A stretch of 64,000 bases of DNA from Duganella sp. CF402 (GTDB taxonomy: Bacteria; Pseudomonadota; Gammaproteobacteria; Burkholderiales; Burkholderiaceae_D), in contig NZ_FOBG01000001.1 in assembly GCF_900109645.1 (NCBI RefSeq), positions 1,922,001 to 1,986,000 of the forward strand. Direction: 5' to 3'. Of this stretch, positions 34,673 to 43,847 are shown piece after piece (positions within the stretch are counted from its first letter, which is position 1; each line of letters starts with the position of its first letter). A model generated the notes under the pieces. That model saw nothing but the letters and a program-made list of their open reading frames with translations, ran no database searches and was not told where the DNA came from. Made by a program: the position numbers and the translations under genes.

Positions 34673-35448
34673 GCTCCATACCATCCGGCGTCTACGAAGT
34701 AATCGCGGCCCGAGCAGCGGCGCGCATTGTCGGAGGACAGGAACAGCACCATCGCGGCGATGTCTTCGGTTTCCACGGTCTGCGGCAGCACCTGCGACGC
34801 GAGGATAGCCTGGCTGCCTTCTTCGTCATGCCACAGCGCCTTCTGTTTCGGGGTCAGCACCGAGCCTGGGACCACGCAGTTGACGCGGATGCCGTCTTTG
34901 CCGAGATCACGCGCCAGGCCACGGGTCAGGCCTTCGATGGCCGCCTTGGCGGTCATGTACAGGGTCAGGTCCGGCAAGGCCAGGTGCCACGAGATCGAAC
35001 CAAAGTTCAGGATCACGCCGCCGCCGGCCTTCTTCATGCCAGGCGCCACGGCCTGCGCGCAGAAGAACTGGTGACGCAGGTTGACGGCCAGGCTGTCATC
35101 CCAATATTTCTCGGTGACGTCCTGCACCTGATGGCGATGGTCGTTGGCCGCGTTGTTGATCAGGACTTCAATCGCACCGTAGTCCTTTTCAATTTGCGCG
35201 ATCACGCTGGACAGCGCTTTCAGGTCGGTCAAGTCGCAGTGGTAGAACACCGGTGCGTGCTTGCCGCCTTTCAGGCTTTCGGCCAGTTCTTTCGATGCTT
35301 CGGCCGCGATGTCGATGAAGAACACTTGCGCACCCTGCTTGACGAAGGCATCCACGATGCCTGCACCGATGCCGGTGCCGCCGCCGGTGATCAGGACTCG
35401 CTTGTCGGCGAGGTCCGGGTAGCTTGCGTAGACCAATGGTTGGCCCAT
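34669..35448 (-). CDS. xylB: D-xylose 1-dehydrogenase (short-chain dehydrogenase)
   Basis: The 259-residue SDR enzyme has the cofactor motif TGGGTGIG (21-28), NNAAN (98-102) and the catalytic S151, Y164 and K168 (GSISWH, LYMTAK). It follows the Caulobacter XylB sequence through AVNLRHQFFCAQAVAPGMKK and ends VDAGWYGA. It oxidises D-xylose to D-xylonolactone with NAD+. The start at 35448 has AGGAG at 7 bases; upstream in-frame sequence would run into xylX. It sits 28 bases after the xylX stop and overlaps xylC by 4 bases. Confidence 0.9.
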   Translation of the reverse strand: MGQPLVYASYPDLADKRVLITGGGTGIGAGIVDAFVKQGAQVFFIDIAAEASKELAESLKGGKHAPVFYHCDLTDLKALSSVIAQIEKDYGAIEVLINNAANDHRHQVQDVTEKYWDDSLAVNLRHQFFCAQAVAPGMKKAGGGVILNFGSISWHLALPDLTLYMTAKAAIEGLTRGLARDLGKDGIRVNCVVPGSVLTPKQKALWHDEEGSQAILASQVLPQTVETEDIAAMVLFLSSDNARRCSGRDYFVDAGWYGA

Positions 35449-35476
35449 ATATTCTCTCCTGGGATTTATTATGGTT

Positions 35477-36664
35477 TTAGTTAAGCAGGCCGCGTTGGGC
35501 CAGATTGCGATACAGCGCGCGCACGCCAAAGGTCCACGGAGTGACTTCGTCGCTGCGATAAACGTGGTTCACCAGCATGCCCAACGAAGCGCTGCTGATG
35601 CTGACGCGGTCGCCCAGCTTGTGGGTGAAGCCGGCGCCCTGCGCGCCACGGTCTTTGATCGGCGAGAACATGGTGCCGAGGAAGAGCATGAAGCCGTCCG
35701 GATACTGGTGGTGCGCGCCGGAGGTCTGCGACACCAGATCCAGCGGATCACGGCTGATCTGGCGCATGTGGCTCTCGCCGTCCAGGTGGAAGCCGTCTTC
35801 CGCGCCTTCGATCGCCAGGCGCAGTTCCGCATTGCGCACGGTGTCGATGGTGAAGCGCTCGTCGAACAGGCGGATGAACGGCCCAATGCCGCAGGAAGCG
35901 TTGTTGTCCTTGGCTTTACCCAGCAGCAGCGCGCTACGGCCTTCGATATCACGCAGGTTGACGTCGTTGCCCAGCGTGGCGCCGACAACTTGCGCGCGGC
36001 TGTTCACTGCCAGCACGATTTCCGGCTCAGGATTGTTCCATTTCGATTCAGGGTGCAGGCCGACATCCGCGCCGAAGCCCACCGCCGACATAGGCTGCGA
36101 CTTGGAGAACACTTCGGCGTAAGGGCCGATGCCCACTTCCATGTACTGCGACCAGGCGCCGCGCGCGATGAATTGCTGCTTCAGCTTTTCCGCTTCCGGC
36201 GAGCCCGGTTTGATGGCCGACAGGTCGGCGCCGATATCCTTCAGCAGCGAAGCGCGCAGCTCGTCGGCCTTGGCCGGATTGCCGCCGGCCTGCTCTTCAA
36301 TCACGCGCTCCAGCAGGCTGACCGCGAAGGTCACGCCGCAAGCCTTGATGGCTTGCAGGTCGTTTGGCGCCAGCAGGCGCACCGGCGCATCCTGCGCACC
36401 GCTCAAGGCGGTTTCGATCAGCGCTTCCACGCGGCCCAGCGACTGGCCTTGCGCCGAGTGGACAAAGGCCACCAGGTCGTCGCGTTCCAGCAGGTCCGAC
36501 ACGGTCGGCGCCAGCGCGGTGATATCGAATACTTCGCCATTGCGCACGACCACGACGCTCGGGCCGTTGACATCGTTACGCCATACGCGGCCAACCAGCA
36601 ATGCATCCGGCAGGTCCACCGGCAGGTGCGCCGCAACCGGCGCGTGTTTCAGTGTGTTTTTCAC
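35477..36664 (-). CDS. xylX: 2-keto-3-deoxy-D-xylonate dehydratase (FAH family)
   Basis: The 395-residue protein matches the XylX-type fumarylacetoacetate hydrolase family enzymes: FGADVGLHPESKWNNPEPEIVLAVNSRAQVVGATLGNDVNLRDIEG contains the acidic metal ligands, and ISRDPLDLVSQTSGAHHQYPDGFMLFLGTMFSPIKDRG is a family block. It dehydrates 2-keto-3-deoxy-D-xylonate to 2-oxoglutarate semialdehyde, the step that commits xylose to the Weimberg rather than the aldolase (Dahms) route. The start is GTG at 36664 with GGAG at 5 bases. It lies 11 bases after gudD. Confidence 0.88.
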   Translation of the reverse strand: MKNTLKHAPVAAHLPVDLPDALLVGRVWRNDVNGPSVVVVRNGEVFDITALAPTVSDLLERDDLVAFVHSAQGQSLGRVEALIETALSGAQDAPVRLLAPNDLQAIKACGVTFAVSLLERVIEEQAGGNPAKADELRASLLKDIGADLSAIKPGSPEAEKLKQQFIARGAWSQYMEVGIGPYAEVFSKSQPMSAVGFGADVGLHPESKWNNPEPEIVLAVNSRAQVVGATLGNDVNLRDIEGRSALLLGKAKDNNASCGIGPFIRLFDERFTIDTVRNAELRLAIEGAEDGFHLDGESHMRQISRDPLDLVSQTSGAHHQYPDGFMLFLGTMFSPIKDRGAQGAGFTHKLGDRVSISSASLGMLVNHVYRSDEVTPWTFGVRALYRNLAQRGLLN

Positions 36665-36675
36665 AGGGTCTCCTT

Positions 36676-38049
36676 TTAACGTCCCAAGCTTGGTTTTTTA
36701 GGTGAGTAGGTCCAGCCAGGCACCAGGTAGCGCATCGCCATCGCGTCGTCGCGCGCCGTGGTGGCGACTTTGTTGTACAGCGCATGCGCCGCCTCGATGC
36801 GGTCCATGTCCGGTTCAATACCGAGCCCCGGCGCTTGTGGCACCTTGACTTCTCCGCCGATGATTTGCAGCGGTTCGCGCGTCAGGCGCTCCTGGCCTTC
36901 CTGCCAGATCCAGTGGGTATCGATGGCGGTGATCTTGCCCGGCGCCGCTGCGGCGGCGTGGGTGAACATGGCCAGCGATACATCGAAATGGTTGTTTGAG
37001 TGCGAGCCCCAGGTCAGGCCCCAGTCATCGCACAGCTGGGCGAGGCGCACGGAACCCTGCATGGTCCAGAAGTGCGGATCGGCCAGCGGGATATCGACTG
37101 CGCCCAGCAGGTGCGAGTGCGCCATCTGGCGCCAGTCGGTGGCGATCATGTTGGTGGCGGTCGGGATGCCGGTGGCGCGACGGAATTCCGCCATGATCTC
37201 GCGTCCCGAGTAGCCGTCTTCCGGACCGCACGGGTCTTCGGCGTAGGCCATGATGTGGCCTTGGCCACGGCAAATGTCGATCGCTTCGCGCAGCGACCAT
37301 GCGCCGTTCGGGTCCAGCGTCACGCGCGACTCGGGGAAGCGGGCCTTGATGGCGGCGATGGCTTCCATTTCTTCTGCGCCGCGCATCACGCCGCCCTTCA
37401 ACTTGAAGTCGCGGAAACCGTATTTCTCCACCGTGGCTTCGGCCAGTTCAACGATGGCGGCCGGCGTCATCGCGGCCTGGTTGCGGCGGTGGTACCAATC
37501 GGCGGCACCCTCGCCGCTCAGGTAAGGCAGATCGGTACGATTGCGGTCGCCGATGTAAAACAGGTAGGCCAGCATCGGCACGCTGTCGCGCTGCTGGCCG
37601 GCGCCCAGCAATTCGCACACCGGCACATTCAGGTGCTGGCCGAGCAGGTCGAGCAGCGCCGCTTCAACGGCGGTGACCACGTTCTCGAGACGCAGGTTGA
37701 TTTCGTGCGGCTGTTTCAATACTTCGGCTTCGGCGGCATCGGTCACCTGATGCTGCCCGTTGATGGAAGCGCGAATGCTATTCAGCGTGCGGTTGTAGCG
37801 GGCGATTTGCGTACCCACAACCAGCGGCACGGCGTTTTGCAGCGCGCGCAGGATGCCTGCGCCGCCCGGCACCTCGCCCATGCCGGTGCGACCGGCGCTA
37901 TCCTTCAGCAGTACCAGGTTACGGGTGAAATACGGCGCATGCGCACCGCAAAGATTAAGCAGCATGCAGTCGCGACCTGCCACGGGAATGACGCGCATCT
38001 CCGTGATAACCGGACCACCTGCTTCCGGCGTCTTTGTTGCATGTACCAT
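36676..38049 (-). CDS. gudD: D-glucarate dehydratase (enolase superfamily)
   Basis: The 457-residue enzyme has all active-site residues of Escherichia coli GudD at a constant offset of 11: K216 and K218 (FKLKG), D246 (LDPNGAW), E271, N300 (TATNM), D324 and H350 (GSHSNNHFD). It dehydrates D-glucarate to 5-keto-4-deoxyglucarate. It is the first gene of the minus-strand operon, reading away from an operator-like box at 38066-38079. It links the glucuronic acid side chains of xylan, after oxidation to glucarate by an enzyme not in this window, to the same semialdehyde pool as XylX. Confidence 0.93.
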   Translation of the reverse strand: MVHATKTPEAGGPVITEMRVIPVAGRDCMLLNLCGAHAPYFTRNLVLLKDSAGRTGMGEVPGGAGILRALQNAVPLVVGTQIARYNRTLNSIRASINGQHQVTDAAEAEVLKQPHEINLRLENVVTAVEAALLDLLGQHLNVPVCELLGAGQQRDSVPMLAYLFYIGDRNRTDLPYLSGEGAADWYHRRNQAAMTPAAIVELAEATVEKYGFRDFKLKGGVMRGAEEMEAIAAIKARFPESRVTLDPNGAWSLREAIDICRGQGHIMAYAEDPCGPEDGYSGREIMAEFRRATGIPTATNMIATDWRQMAHSHLLGAVDIPLADPHFWTMQGSVRLAQLCDDWGLTWGSHSNNHFDVSLAMFTHAAAAAPGKITAIDTHWIWQEGQERLTREPLQIIGGEVKVPQAPGLGIEPDMDRIEAAHALYNKVATTARDDAMAMRYLVPGWTYSPKKPSLGR

Positions 38050-38065
38050 CTCTTTACCCTAAAAT

Positions 38066-38079
38066 GAATAGCGCTAACA
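38066..38079. promoter_or_regulatory. Xyl-box-like LacI-family operator, divergent promoter gudD / SGNH esterase
   Basis: GAATAGCGCTAACA contains the 8-bp palindrome TAGCGCTA and matches 11 of 14 bases of the xyl box known from Xanthomonas xylan genes (TGGTAGCGCTAACA). It sits in the 51-base gap between two divergent genes of the xylan locus. The LacI-type regulator at 47295 is the natural candidate to bind it. Confidence 0.6.
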
Positions 38080-38100
38080 TTTTATGAGTGTGAAGGATTT

Positions 38101-39342
38101 ATGCGACCAAGTCAACTTGCTTTACGCAGCTGTTTAGGCGCCGTGGTCACGGCTTTCATGGTGTCCGGCCCTGCCTTCGCTGCGCAGCCGTCCTCGCATT
38201 GGGTGGCAAGTTGGGGTGCAGCGCAGCAAATCCCAGAGCCGGCCAACGAACTGGCGGCCGAAAACTGGCGCGACGCGAGTATCCGGCAAGTGCTCCATCT
38301 CACTCTGGGCGGCAAGCAGTTCCGGATCCGCATCAGCAATGCATACGGCACTGCACCATTAATGGTGGAAGCGGCCAGCGTGGCACTGGCAGGAAGCGAC
38401 AAAATCCGCGCCCTCACCTTCGACGGGCGCACCGCCGTCATGATCCCGGCCGGCGCGGAATACTACAGCGACGCGGTCGACATGGCGCTGAAACCAGCCG
38501 CCGACCTGGCGGTTTCGCTGTATTTCAAGGAGGCGCCGGCTCGCCAGACCGGCCATCCGGGCGCGCGCGCCACCACGTTCCTCGCCAAGGGCAACCGCGT
38601 GAATGACTTGGCATGGGACGACGCCACCAAGGTCACGCGCTGGTATGCCCTCAGCGATGTTGAAGTACAAGCGCCGCGCAATGTGGGCGCGCTGGTGGCC
38701 ATCGGCGACTCCATCACCGACGGCTATGGCGTCCCTCCGGACACCAACACCCGTTGGCCGGACGTGCTGGCGGCGCGTCTGCGCGATAACAATATGACAC
38801 TGGGCGTGGTCAATGCCGGCATCGGCGGCGGCCGCATGCTGCGCGACGGCCTTGGCCCCAATCTGGTGGCGCGCTTCGAGCGCGATGTGCTGGGCCGCGC
38901 GGGCGTCACCCACGCGCTGGTGCTGATCGGCGTGAATGATCTGGGCGGGCAGCATCGCAATACGCCGGACACACCGGCCGACCGCCAGCAACTGCTGGCC
39001 GACCTGAAACTGGCCCACCGCCAGCTGGCAGAACGTGCACGCGCACATGGCATTTGCCTGATCGGCGCCACCATGACGCCGTATGTCGGCAGCGACTACT
39101 ATCATCCGGAAGCTGAAAACGAGGCGGATCGCCAAGAACTGAACCAGTGGATCCGCAGCTCCGGCGTGTTTGACGCCGTGGCCGATTTCGACGCGGCGCT
39201 GCGCGACCCGGCCAAGCCGGACCGCCTGAAACCGGTGTACGACTCCGGCGACCACCTGCATCCGTCGCTGGCCGGCTATCGCGCGCTGGCGGAAACCGTG
39301 CCGCTGGCGGCGCTGCGCAAACAATGCGGAGGTGCGAAATGA
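38101..39342 (+). CDS. SGNH/GDSL-family esterase, exported, probable acetylxylan esterase
   Basis: The 413-residue protein has a signal peptide ending PAFA-A (about residue 28), a beta-rich N-terminal domain, and an SGNH hydrolase domain: catalytic serine in IGDSITDGYG (block I), GIGGGRM (block II), GVND (block III) and SGDHLHPS (block V) with the Asp-His pair. Proteins of this two-domain form include carbohydrate and acetylxylan esterases, so removal of acetyl groups from xylan is the best inference. It starts divergently from gudD across an operator-like box and overlaps the GH43 gene by 4 bases. Confidence 0.83.
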   Translation: MRPSQLALRSCLGAVVTAFMVSGPAFAAQPSSHWVASWGAAQQIPEPANELAAENWRDASIRQVLHLTLGGKQFRIRISNAYGTAPLMVEAASVALAGSDKIRALTFDGRTAVMIPAGAEYYSDAVDMALKPAADLAVSLYFKEAPARQTGHPGARATTFLAKGNRVNDLAWDDATKVTRWYALSDVEVQAPRNVGALVAIGDSITDGYGVPPDTNTRWPDVLAARLRDNNMTLGVVNAGIGGGRMLRDGLGPNLVARFERDVLGRAGVTHALVLIGVNDLGGQHRNTPDTPADRQQLLADLKLAHRQLAERARAHGICLIGATMTPYVGSDYYHPEAENEADRQELNQWIRSSGVFDAVADFDAALRDPAKPDRLKPVYDSGDHLHPSLAGYRALAETVPLAALRKQCGGAK

Positions 39343-40976
39343 TGTCCCTGCAGACTGCGCTGCGCGCCCCCGACCTGCCGGCACGTAAAACGCTGTCAGC
39401 ACTACTGGCGGCTATCTCGCTGGCCGCTCCCGCCATCACCATCGCTGCGCCGGCGGCCACCTACACCAATCCAATATTGAGCGGCTTCCACGCCGATCCC
39501 AGCGTGTGCCGAGTCGGCAGCGACTACTACCTGGCCACCAGCAGCTTCGAATACTTCCCCGGTGTACCGATCTACCATAGCAAGGACCTGGTCCACTGGC
39601 GCCAGATCGGCCACGCGCTCACCCGTTCCAGCCAGCTGAATCTGGCCAAGACCCGCAGCTCGCAAGGCATCTACGCGCCGACGCTACGCTGCCACGAGGG
39701 CGTGTTCTACATGGTCACCACCAATATGGAGGGCGGCGGCGCCTTCTACGTCCATACCAAAGACCCGGCCGGCGAATGGTCGGAACCGGTGTGGCTGAAC
39801 GACCCAAGCTTCGCGATGGATCCATCGCTGTTCTTCGACGACGACGGCAAGGTCTATTACACGCGCCACGGCGGCGGCGAGCATGGCGGCGTCTATCAGG
39901 CCGAGATCGACCTCAAGGCGGGCAAACTGCTGGAGCCACCGCGCCTGATCTGGTCAGGCACCGGCGGCGTATGGCCGGAAGGTCCGCACCTGTATAAACA
40001 TGACGGTCAGTACTACCTGATGATCTCCGAAGGCGGCACCTCGTATAACCACAGCCTGACGATGGCGCGTTCGCCGTCGCCGTGGGGCCCCTTCACCGCC
40101 AACCCGGCCAATCCGATTCTCACGCATCGCGGCCACCCGGAGCTGCCGCTGCAAGCCACCGGCCACGGCGACCTGGTACAAACGCCTGAAGGCAAATGGT
40201 GGGTGCCGATGCTTGGCATCCGCCCGATCGCCGAACAGCACCACCTTGGCCGCGAGACCTTGCTCGCACCGGCCGCATGGAACGACCAGGGCTGGCTGAC
40301 CGTGAACAACGGCCGTCCGCTGTCGATGGAGATGCCAGCCGACGGCTTGCCGCCATCCGCGCCTTGGCCTGCCGAACCGGTACGTGATGATTTCAACCTA
40401 CCCAAACTCGGGCTGCAGTGGTCGCAACTGCGCGGCCCCGGCGACGGCAGGTGGTCGCTGGCCGAACGTCCCGGCTACCTGCGCCTGAAAGGCAGCAGCG
40501 TCACCATGAACGACATCGCGCAGCCGGCCTTCATCGCCCGCCGCCAGGAGCATATGCGCATGCGCGCCGCCACGCAGCTGGAATTCGAGCCGGCCGCCGC
40601 CACTCACGCGGCGGGACTGGTGCTGCGCCAGAACGAGAACAACTACGACGAGCTGCGCATCACCGGCGCACCGCAGCGCAAGCTGGAACTGCTGGCGCGC
40701 ACCAAGGGCGTCACCTCGCTGAAGTCCACCACCCCGCTGCCGCCCGGCCCCGTCGTGCTGCAAGTGGAGTCGTGGGCCGACCGCTATGAATTCAGCTACA
40801 GCGCGGGCGGCATGCCGCTCAAGCAGGTCGGCTCGCTGCCGACCGGTGCGCTGTCGTCGGAAGCGGCAGGCGGATTTACCGGTGTCTTTATCGGCATGTA
40901 TGCCGAAGGCGCCCGGCAGCAGACCATGCCTGCCGCAGATTTTGCATGGTTCGACTACCACCCACTGGAAAAATAA
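39339..40976 (+). CDS. Glycoside hydrolase family 43 beta-xylosidase/arabinofuranosidase
   Basis: The 545-residue exported enzyme has a signal peptide to about residue 37, a five-bladed GH43 domain with general base D53 (FHADPSVCRV), modulator D161 (AMDPSLFF) and acid E214 (VWPEGPHLY), and a C-terminal beta-sandwich (residues 355-540) like those attached to GH43 xylosidases. It cleaves terminal xylose or arabinose from xylan oligosaccharides. The start at 39339 follows GGAGG at 6 bases and overlaps the SGNH esterase stop (ATGA), so the two are coupled. GH115 follows after 6 bases. Confidence 0.88.
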   Translation: MMSLQTALRAPDLPARKTLSALLAAISLAAPAITIAAPAATYTNPILSGFHADPSVCRVGSDYYLATSSFEYFPGVPIYHSKDLVHWRQIGHALTRSSQLNLAKTRSSQGIYAPTLRCHEGVFYMVTTNMEGGGAFYVHTKDPAGEWSEPVWLNDPSFAMDPSLFFDDDGKVYYTRHGGGEHGGVYQAEIDLKAGKLLEPPRLIWSGTGGVWPEGPHLYKHDGQYYLMISEGGTSYNHSLTMARSPSPWGPFTANPANPILTHRGHPELPLQATGHGDLVQTPEGKWWVPMLGIRPIAEQHHLGRETLLAPAAWNDQGWLTVNNGRPLSMEMPADGLPPSAPWPAEPVRDDFNLPKLGLQWSQLRGPGDGRWSLAERPGYLRLKGSSVTMNDIAQPAFIARRQEHMRMRAATQLEFEPAAATHAAGLVLRQNENNYDELRITGAPQRKLELLARTKGVTSLKSTTPLPPGPVVLQVESWADRYEFSYSAGGMPLKQVGSLPTGALSSEAAGGFTGVFIGMYAEGARQQTMPAADFAWFDYHPLEK

Positions 40977-40982
40977 AACGAT

Positions 40983-43847
40983 ATGAGACAACGTGTTATT
41001 GCCGCCGGGGCCATGTTATTGGCCCTGCTTGCGCACGCCCTGCCCGCGCATGCGCTGGGCCAGAAAAAACTGGCGTGGTTTGACGCGCCGCCCGCCGATG
41101 CGGTGGCGCTGGCCCGCAACGGCCAGGCCGCCAGGCTGTTTGTGGATGCATCCGACTATCCGGGCGTGGTGCGCGCGGCAGGCGACCTGCAGGCGGACAT
41201 CGCCCGCGTCAGCGCGGCGCGCCCTGCGCTCAACACCAACGGCAAGCCGGCCGGCGCCGACGTAGTCATCATCGGCACCGTCGGCAAGAGCGCCTTGATT
41301 GACCAGCTGGTGGCCGAGGGCAAGCTGGATGTATCGGCCATCAAGGGCAAGTGGGAAGGCTGGCAGGTACAAACCCTACGCAAGCCGCTGCCCGGTGTGG
41401 AACGTGCGCTGGTGATCGCTGGCAGCGACAAACGCGGCACCATTTACGGCATCTACGAGATGTCGGAGCAGATCGGCGTCTCGCCCTGGAACTGGTGGGC
41501 CGACGTGCCGGCGGCGAAGCACGCGAACGTCTACGCCTCGGCCGAAGCGGCGGTCAGCGACGCCCCGGTGGTGCAATATCGCGGCATTTTCCTGAATGAC
41601 GAAGCTCCGGCGTTGACTGGCTGGGTCAAGCAGCATTACGGCGACTTCAATCACAAGTTCTATTCGAAGGTGTTTGAACTGATCCTGCGCCTGCGCGGCA
41701 ACTACCTGTGGCCGGCCATGTGGGGCGAAGCTTTCTACGATGACGATAAGCTGAACGGCAAGACCGCCGACGATTACGGCGTGGTTATCGGCACCTCGCA
41801 CCACGAGCCGATGATGCGCGCGCATGATGAATGGCGGCGCTACGGCGGCGGCCAGCACTGGGATTACAACCGCAGCGGCGACAAGCTGCGCGAATTCTGG
41901 ACGCAGGGCCTGCGCGTAACGCAAGGCCAGGAAAAGCTGATCACGCTGGGCATGCGCGGCGACGGCGATGAACCGATGTCGCGCGACGCCAACGTGTCGC
42001 TGCTGGAGAACATCGTCAGCGACCAGCGCAGCATCATCGCGAAAGAGATCAACCCGGACGTGACCAAGGTGCCGCAGGTATGGGCGCTGTACAAGGAAGT
42101 ACAGGATTACTACGAAAAAGGCATGCGCGTGCCGGACGACGTGATGCTGCTGTGGTGCGATGATAACTGGGGCAACATCCGACGCCTGCCGACGCAGGAA
42201 GAGCGCAAACGTGCCGGCGGCGCGGGCGTCTACTACCACTTCGATTACGTCGGTGGCCCGCGCTCGTACAAGTGGATCAACGTGACGCCGCTGCCGAAGG
42301 TGTGGGAGCAGATGCACCTGGCCTGGCAATACCAGGCCAACCGCATGTGGATCGTCAACGTCGGCGATCTGAAACCGATGGAGGTGCCGATTGAGTTCTT
42401 CCTGACCTACGCGTGGAATCCCGCCGCATGGCCGGCGGAGCGCTTGCCGGATTACCTGAAGCTGTGGGCCACGCGCGAGTTCGGACCGGAATATGCGGAC
42501 GACATCGCGGACATCGTCGCCAAGTACGCCAAGTACAACGGCCGCCGCAAGCCGGAGCAGCTGGAGCCAAACACCTACAGTCTGGTGAACTACAACGAAG
42601 CGGCCCGTATCGTCGACGAGTACAAGACGATTGCGGCGCGTGCAGAGAAGATTTCGGCGGCGCTGTCGGCGACCAAGCGGGATGCCTTCTACCAGCTGGT
42701 GCTGTATCCGGTGAAGGCCAGCGCGGTGGTGAATGAGCTGTACGTAACGGCTGGCATGAATCGCCTGTATGGCTTGCAGGGACGCGCTGCCACCAATGAC
42801 CTAGCGACCAAGACCCGCGCGCTGTTCGCGCAGGATGCGGAGTTGGTGCGCAAGTATCACGAGGATATCAGCGGCGGCAAGTGGAATCACATGATGTCGC
42901 AGACGCACCTGGGCTACACCTACTGGAACCAGCCGCCGCGCAACGTGATGCCGCCGGTGACCGAGATGCAGGTACCGAAAGCAGCTGACATGGGCGTGGC
43001 GGTGGAAGGCAGCGAGCAGGTTTGGCCGGGACCGGGTGGAGACGCCCTCGCCGTGCCGGCGCTGGATGTGTTTGAGCAGCGCGCGCGCTTCATCGACATT
43101 TTCAATCGCGGCCAGCAGCCGTTTGATTACAAGGTCACGGCGAGCGAGCCGTGGATTACGCTGGACAAGCCGTCCGGCAAGGTCGCGCGTGAGCAGCGCG
43201 TGGCGGTGAATGTGCGCTGGGCCGAAGTACCGGACGGTGTGCGCACGGCGACACTTGTCATCAGTGGCGCAGGCGGCAAGACTACGGTGAAAGTCCCGGT
43301 ACGCAAGCCGGAAGGCGCGGCGGCGATGACGGGCTTTATCGAAACCGGCGGCGTGGTGGCGATGGAGGCGGAGCATTACACGCGTGCTGTGGCGGCTGGC
43401 CAGCGTACGTGGCTGAAGGTGCCGGATCATGGCCGCACCCTGTCCGGCATGACGGTGCTGCCGGTGGATGCGCCGGCGGATGCCGCACCGGCGATGCGGC
43501 TGGAGTATGACATGCAGCTGTTCGGCGCAGGCACGTTCGAAGTGCAAGCCACGCTGGCGCCGACGCAGAAATTCCAGCCGGGCCAGGGCCTGCGCTATGC
43601 GGTGTCGTTTGACGACGAAGCGCCGCAGATCGTCAACGTGCATGCGGACAGCAGCGAAAAAGCTTGGGAAAAGACCGTGTCCGATGGCGCGACGGTACTG
43701 GTGTCACGCCATCAGGTGGCCCAACCCGGCAAGCACACCCTCAAATTCTGGGCGCTGGATTCGGGGCTGGTGCTGCAAAAGCTGGTGGTGAACACCGGCG
43801 GCCAGAAACCGAGCTACCTCGGACCGCCGGAAAGCCCTCGCAAATAA
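40983..43847 (+). CDS. GH115 xylan alpha-1,2-glucuronidase
   Basis: The 954-residue exported protein (signal peptide to about residue 24) follows the GH115 plan: an N-terminal domain, a barrel with VVQYRGIFLNDEAPALTGW, LRGNYLWPAMWGEAFYDDD, VIGTSHHEPMMRAHDEW and LLWCDDNWGNIRRLP blocks, a helical region and a C-terminal beta domain from about residue 780. GH115 enzymes remove (4-O-methyl)glucuronic acid from internal sites of polymeric xylan, complementing GH67 which needs short oligomers. It is the last gene of the plus-strand esterase-GH43-GH115 run, and abuts the convergent GH10 gene with no bases between the stops. Confidence 0.9.
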   Translation: MRQRVIAAGAMLLALLAHALPAHALGQKKLAWFDAPPADAVALARNGQAARLFVDASDYPGVVRAAGDLQADIARVSAARPALNTNGKPAGADVVIIGTVGKSALIDQLVAEGKLDVSAIKGKWEGWQVQTLRKPLPGVERALVIAGSDKRGTIYGIYEMSEQIGVSPWNWWADVPAAKHANVYASAEAAVSDAPVVQYRGIFLNDEAPALTGWVKQHYGDFNHKFYSKVFELILRLRGNYLWPAMWGEAFYDDDKLNGKTADDYGVVIGTSHHEPMMRAHDEWRRYGGGQHWDYNRSGDKLREFWTQGLRVTQGQEKLITLGMRGDGDEPMSRDANVSLLENIVSDQRSIIAKEINPDVTKVPQVWALYKEVQDYYEKGMRVPDDVMLLWCDDNWGNIRRLPTQEERKRAGGAGVYYHFDYVGGPRSYKWINVTPLPKVWEQMHLAWQYQANRMWIVNVGDLKPMEVPIEFFLTYAWNPAAWPAERLPDYLKLWATREFGPEYADDIADIVAKYAKYNGRRKPEQLEPNTYSLVNYNEAARIVDEYKTIAARAEKISAALSATKRDAFYQLVLYPVKASAVVNELYVTAGMNRLYGLQGRAATNDLATKTRALFAQDAELVRKYHEDISGGKWNHMMSQTHLGYTYWNQPPRNVMPPVTEMQVPKAADMGVAVEGSEQVWPGPGGDALAVPALDVFEQRARFIDIFNRGQQPFDYKVTASEPWITLDKPSGKVAREQRVAVNVRWAEVPDGVRTATLVISGAGGKTTVKVPVRKPEGAAAMTGFIETGGVVAMEAEHYTRAVAAGQRTWLKVPDHGRTLSGMTVLPVDAPADAAPAMRLEYDMQLFGAGTFEVQATLAPTQKFQPGQGLRYAVSFDDEAPQIVNVHADSSEKAWEKTVSDGATVLVSRHQVAQPGKHTLKFWALDSGLVLQKLVVNTGGQKPSYLGPPESPRK

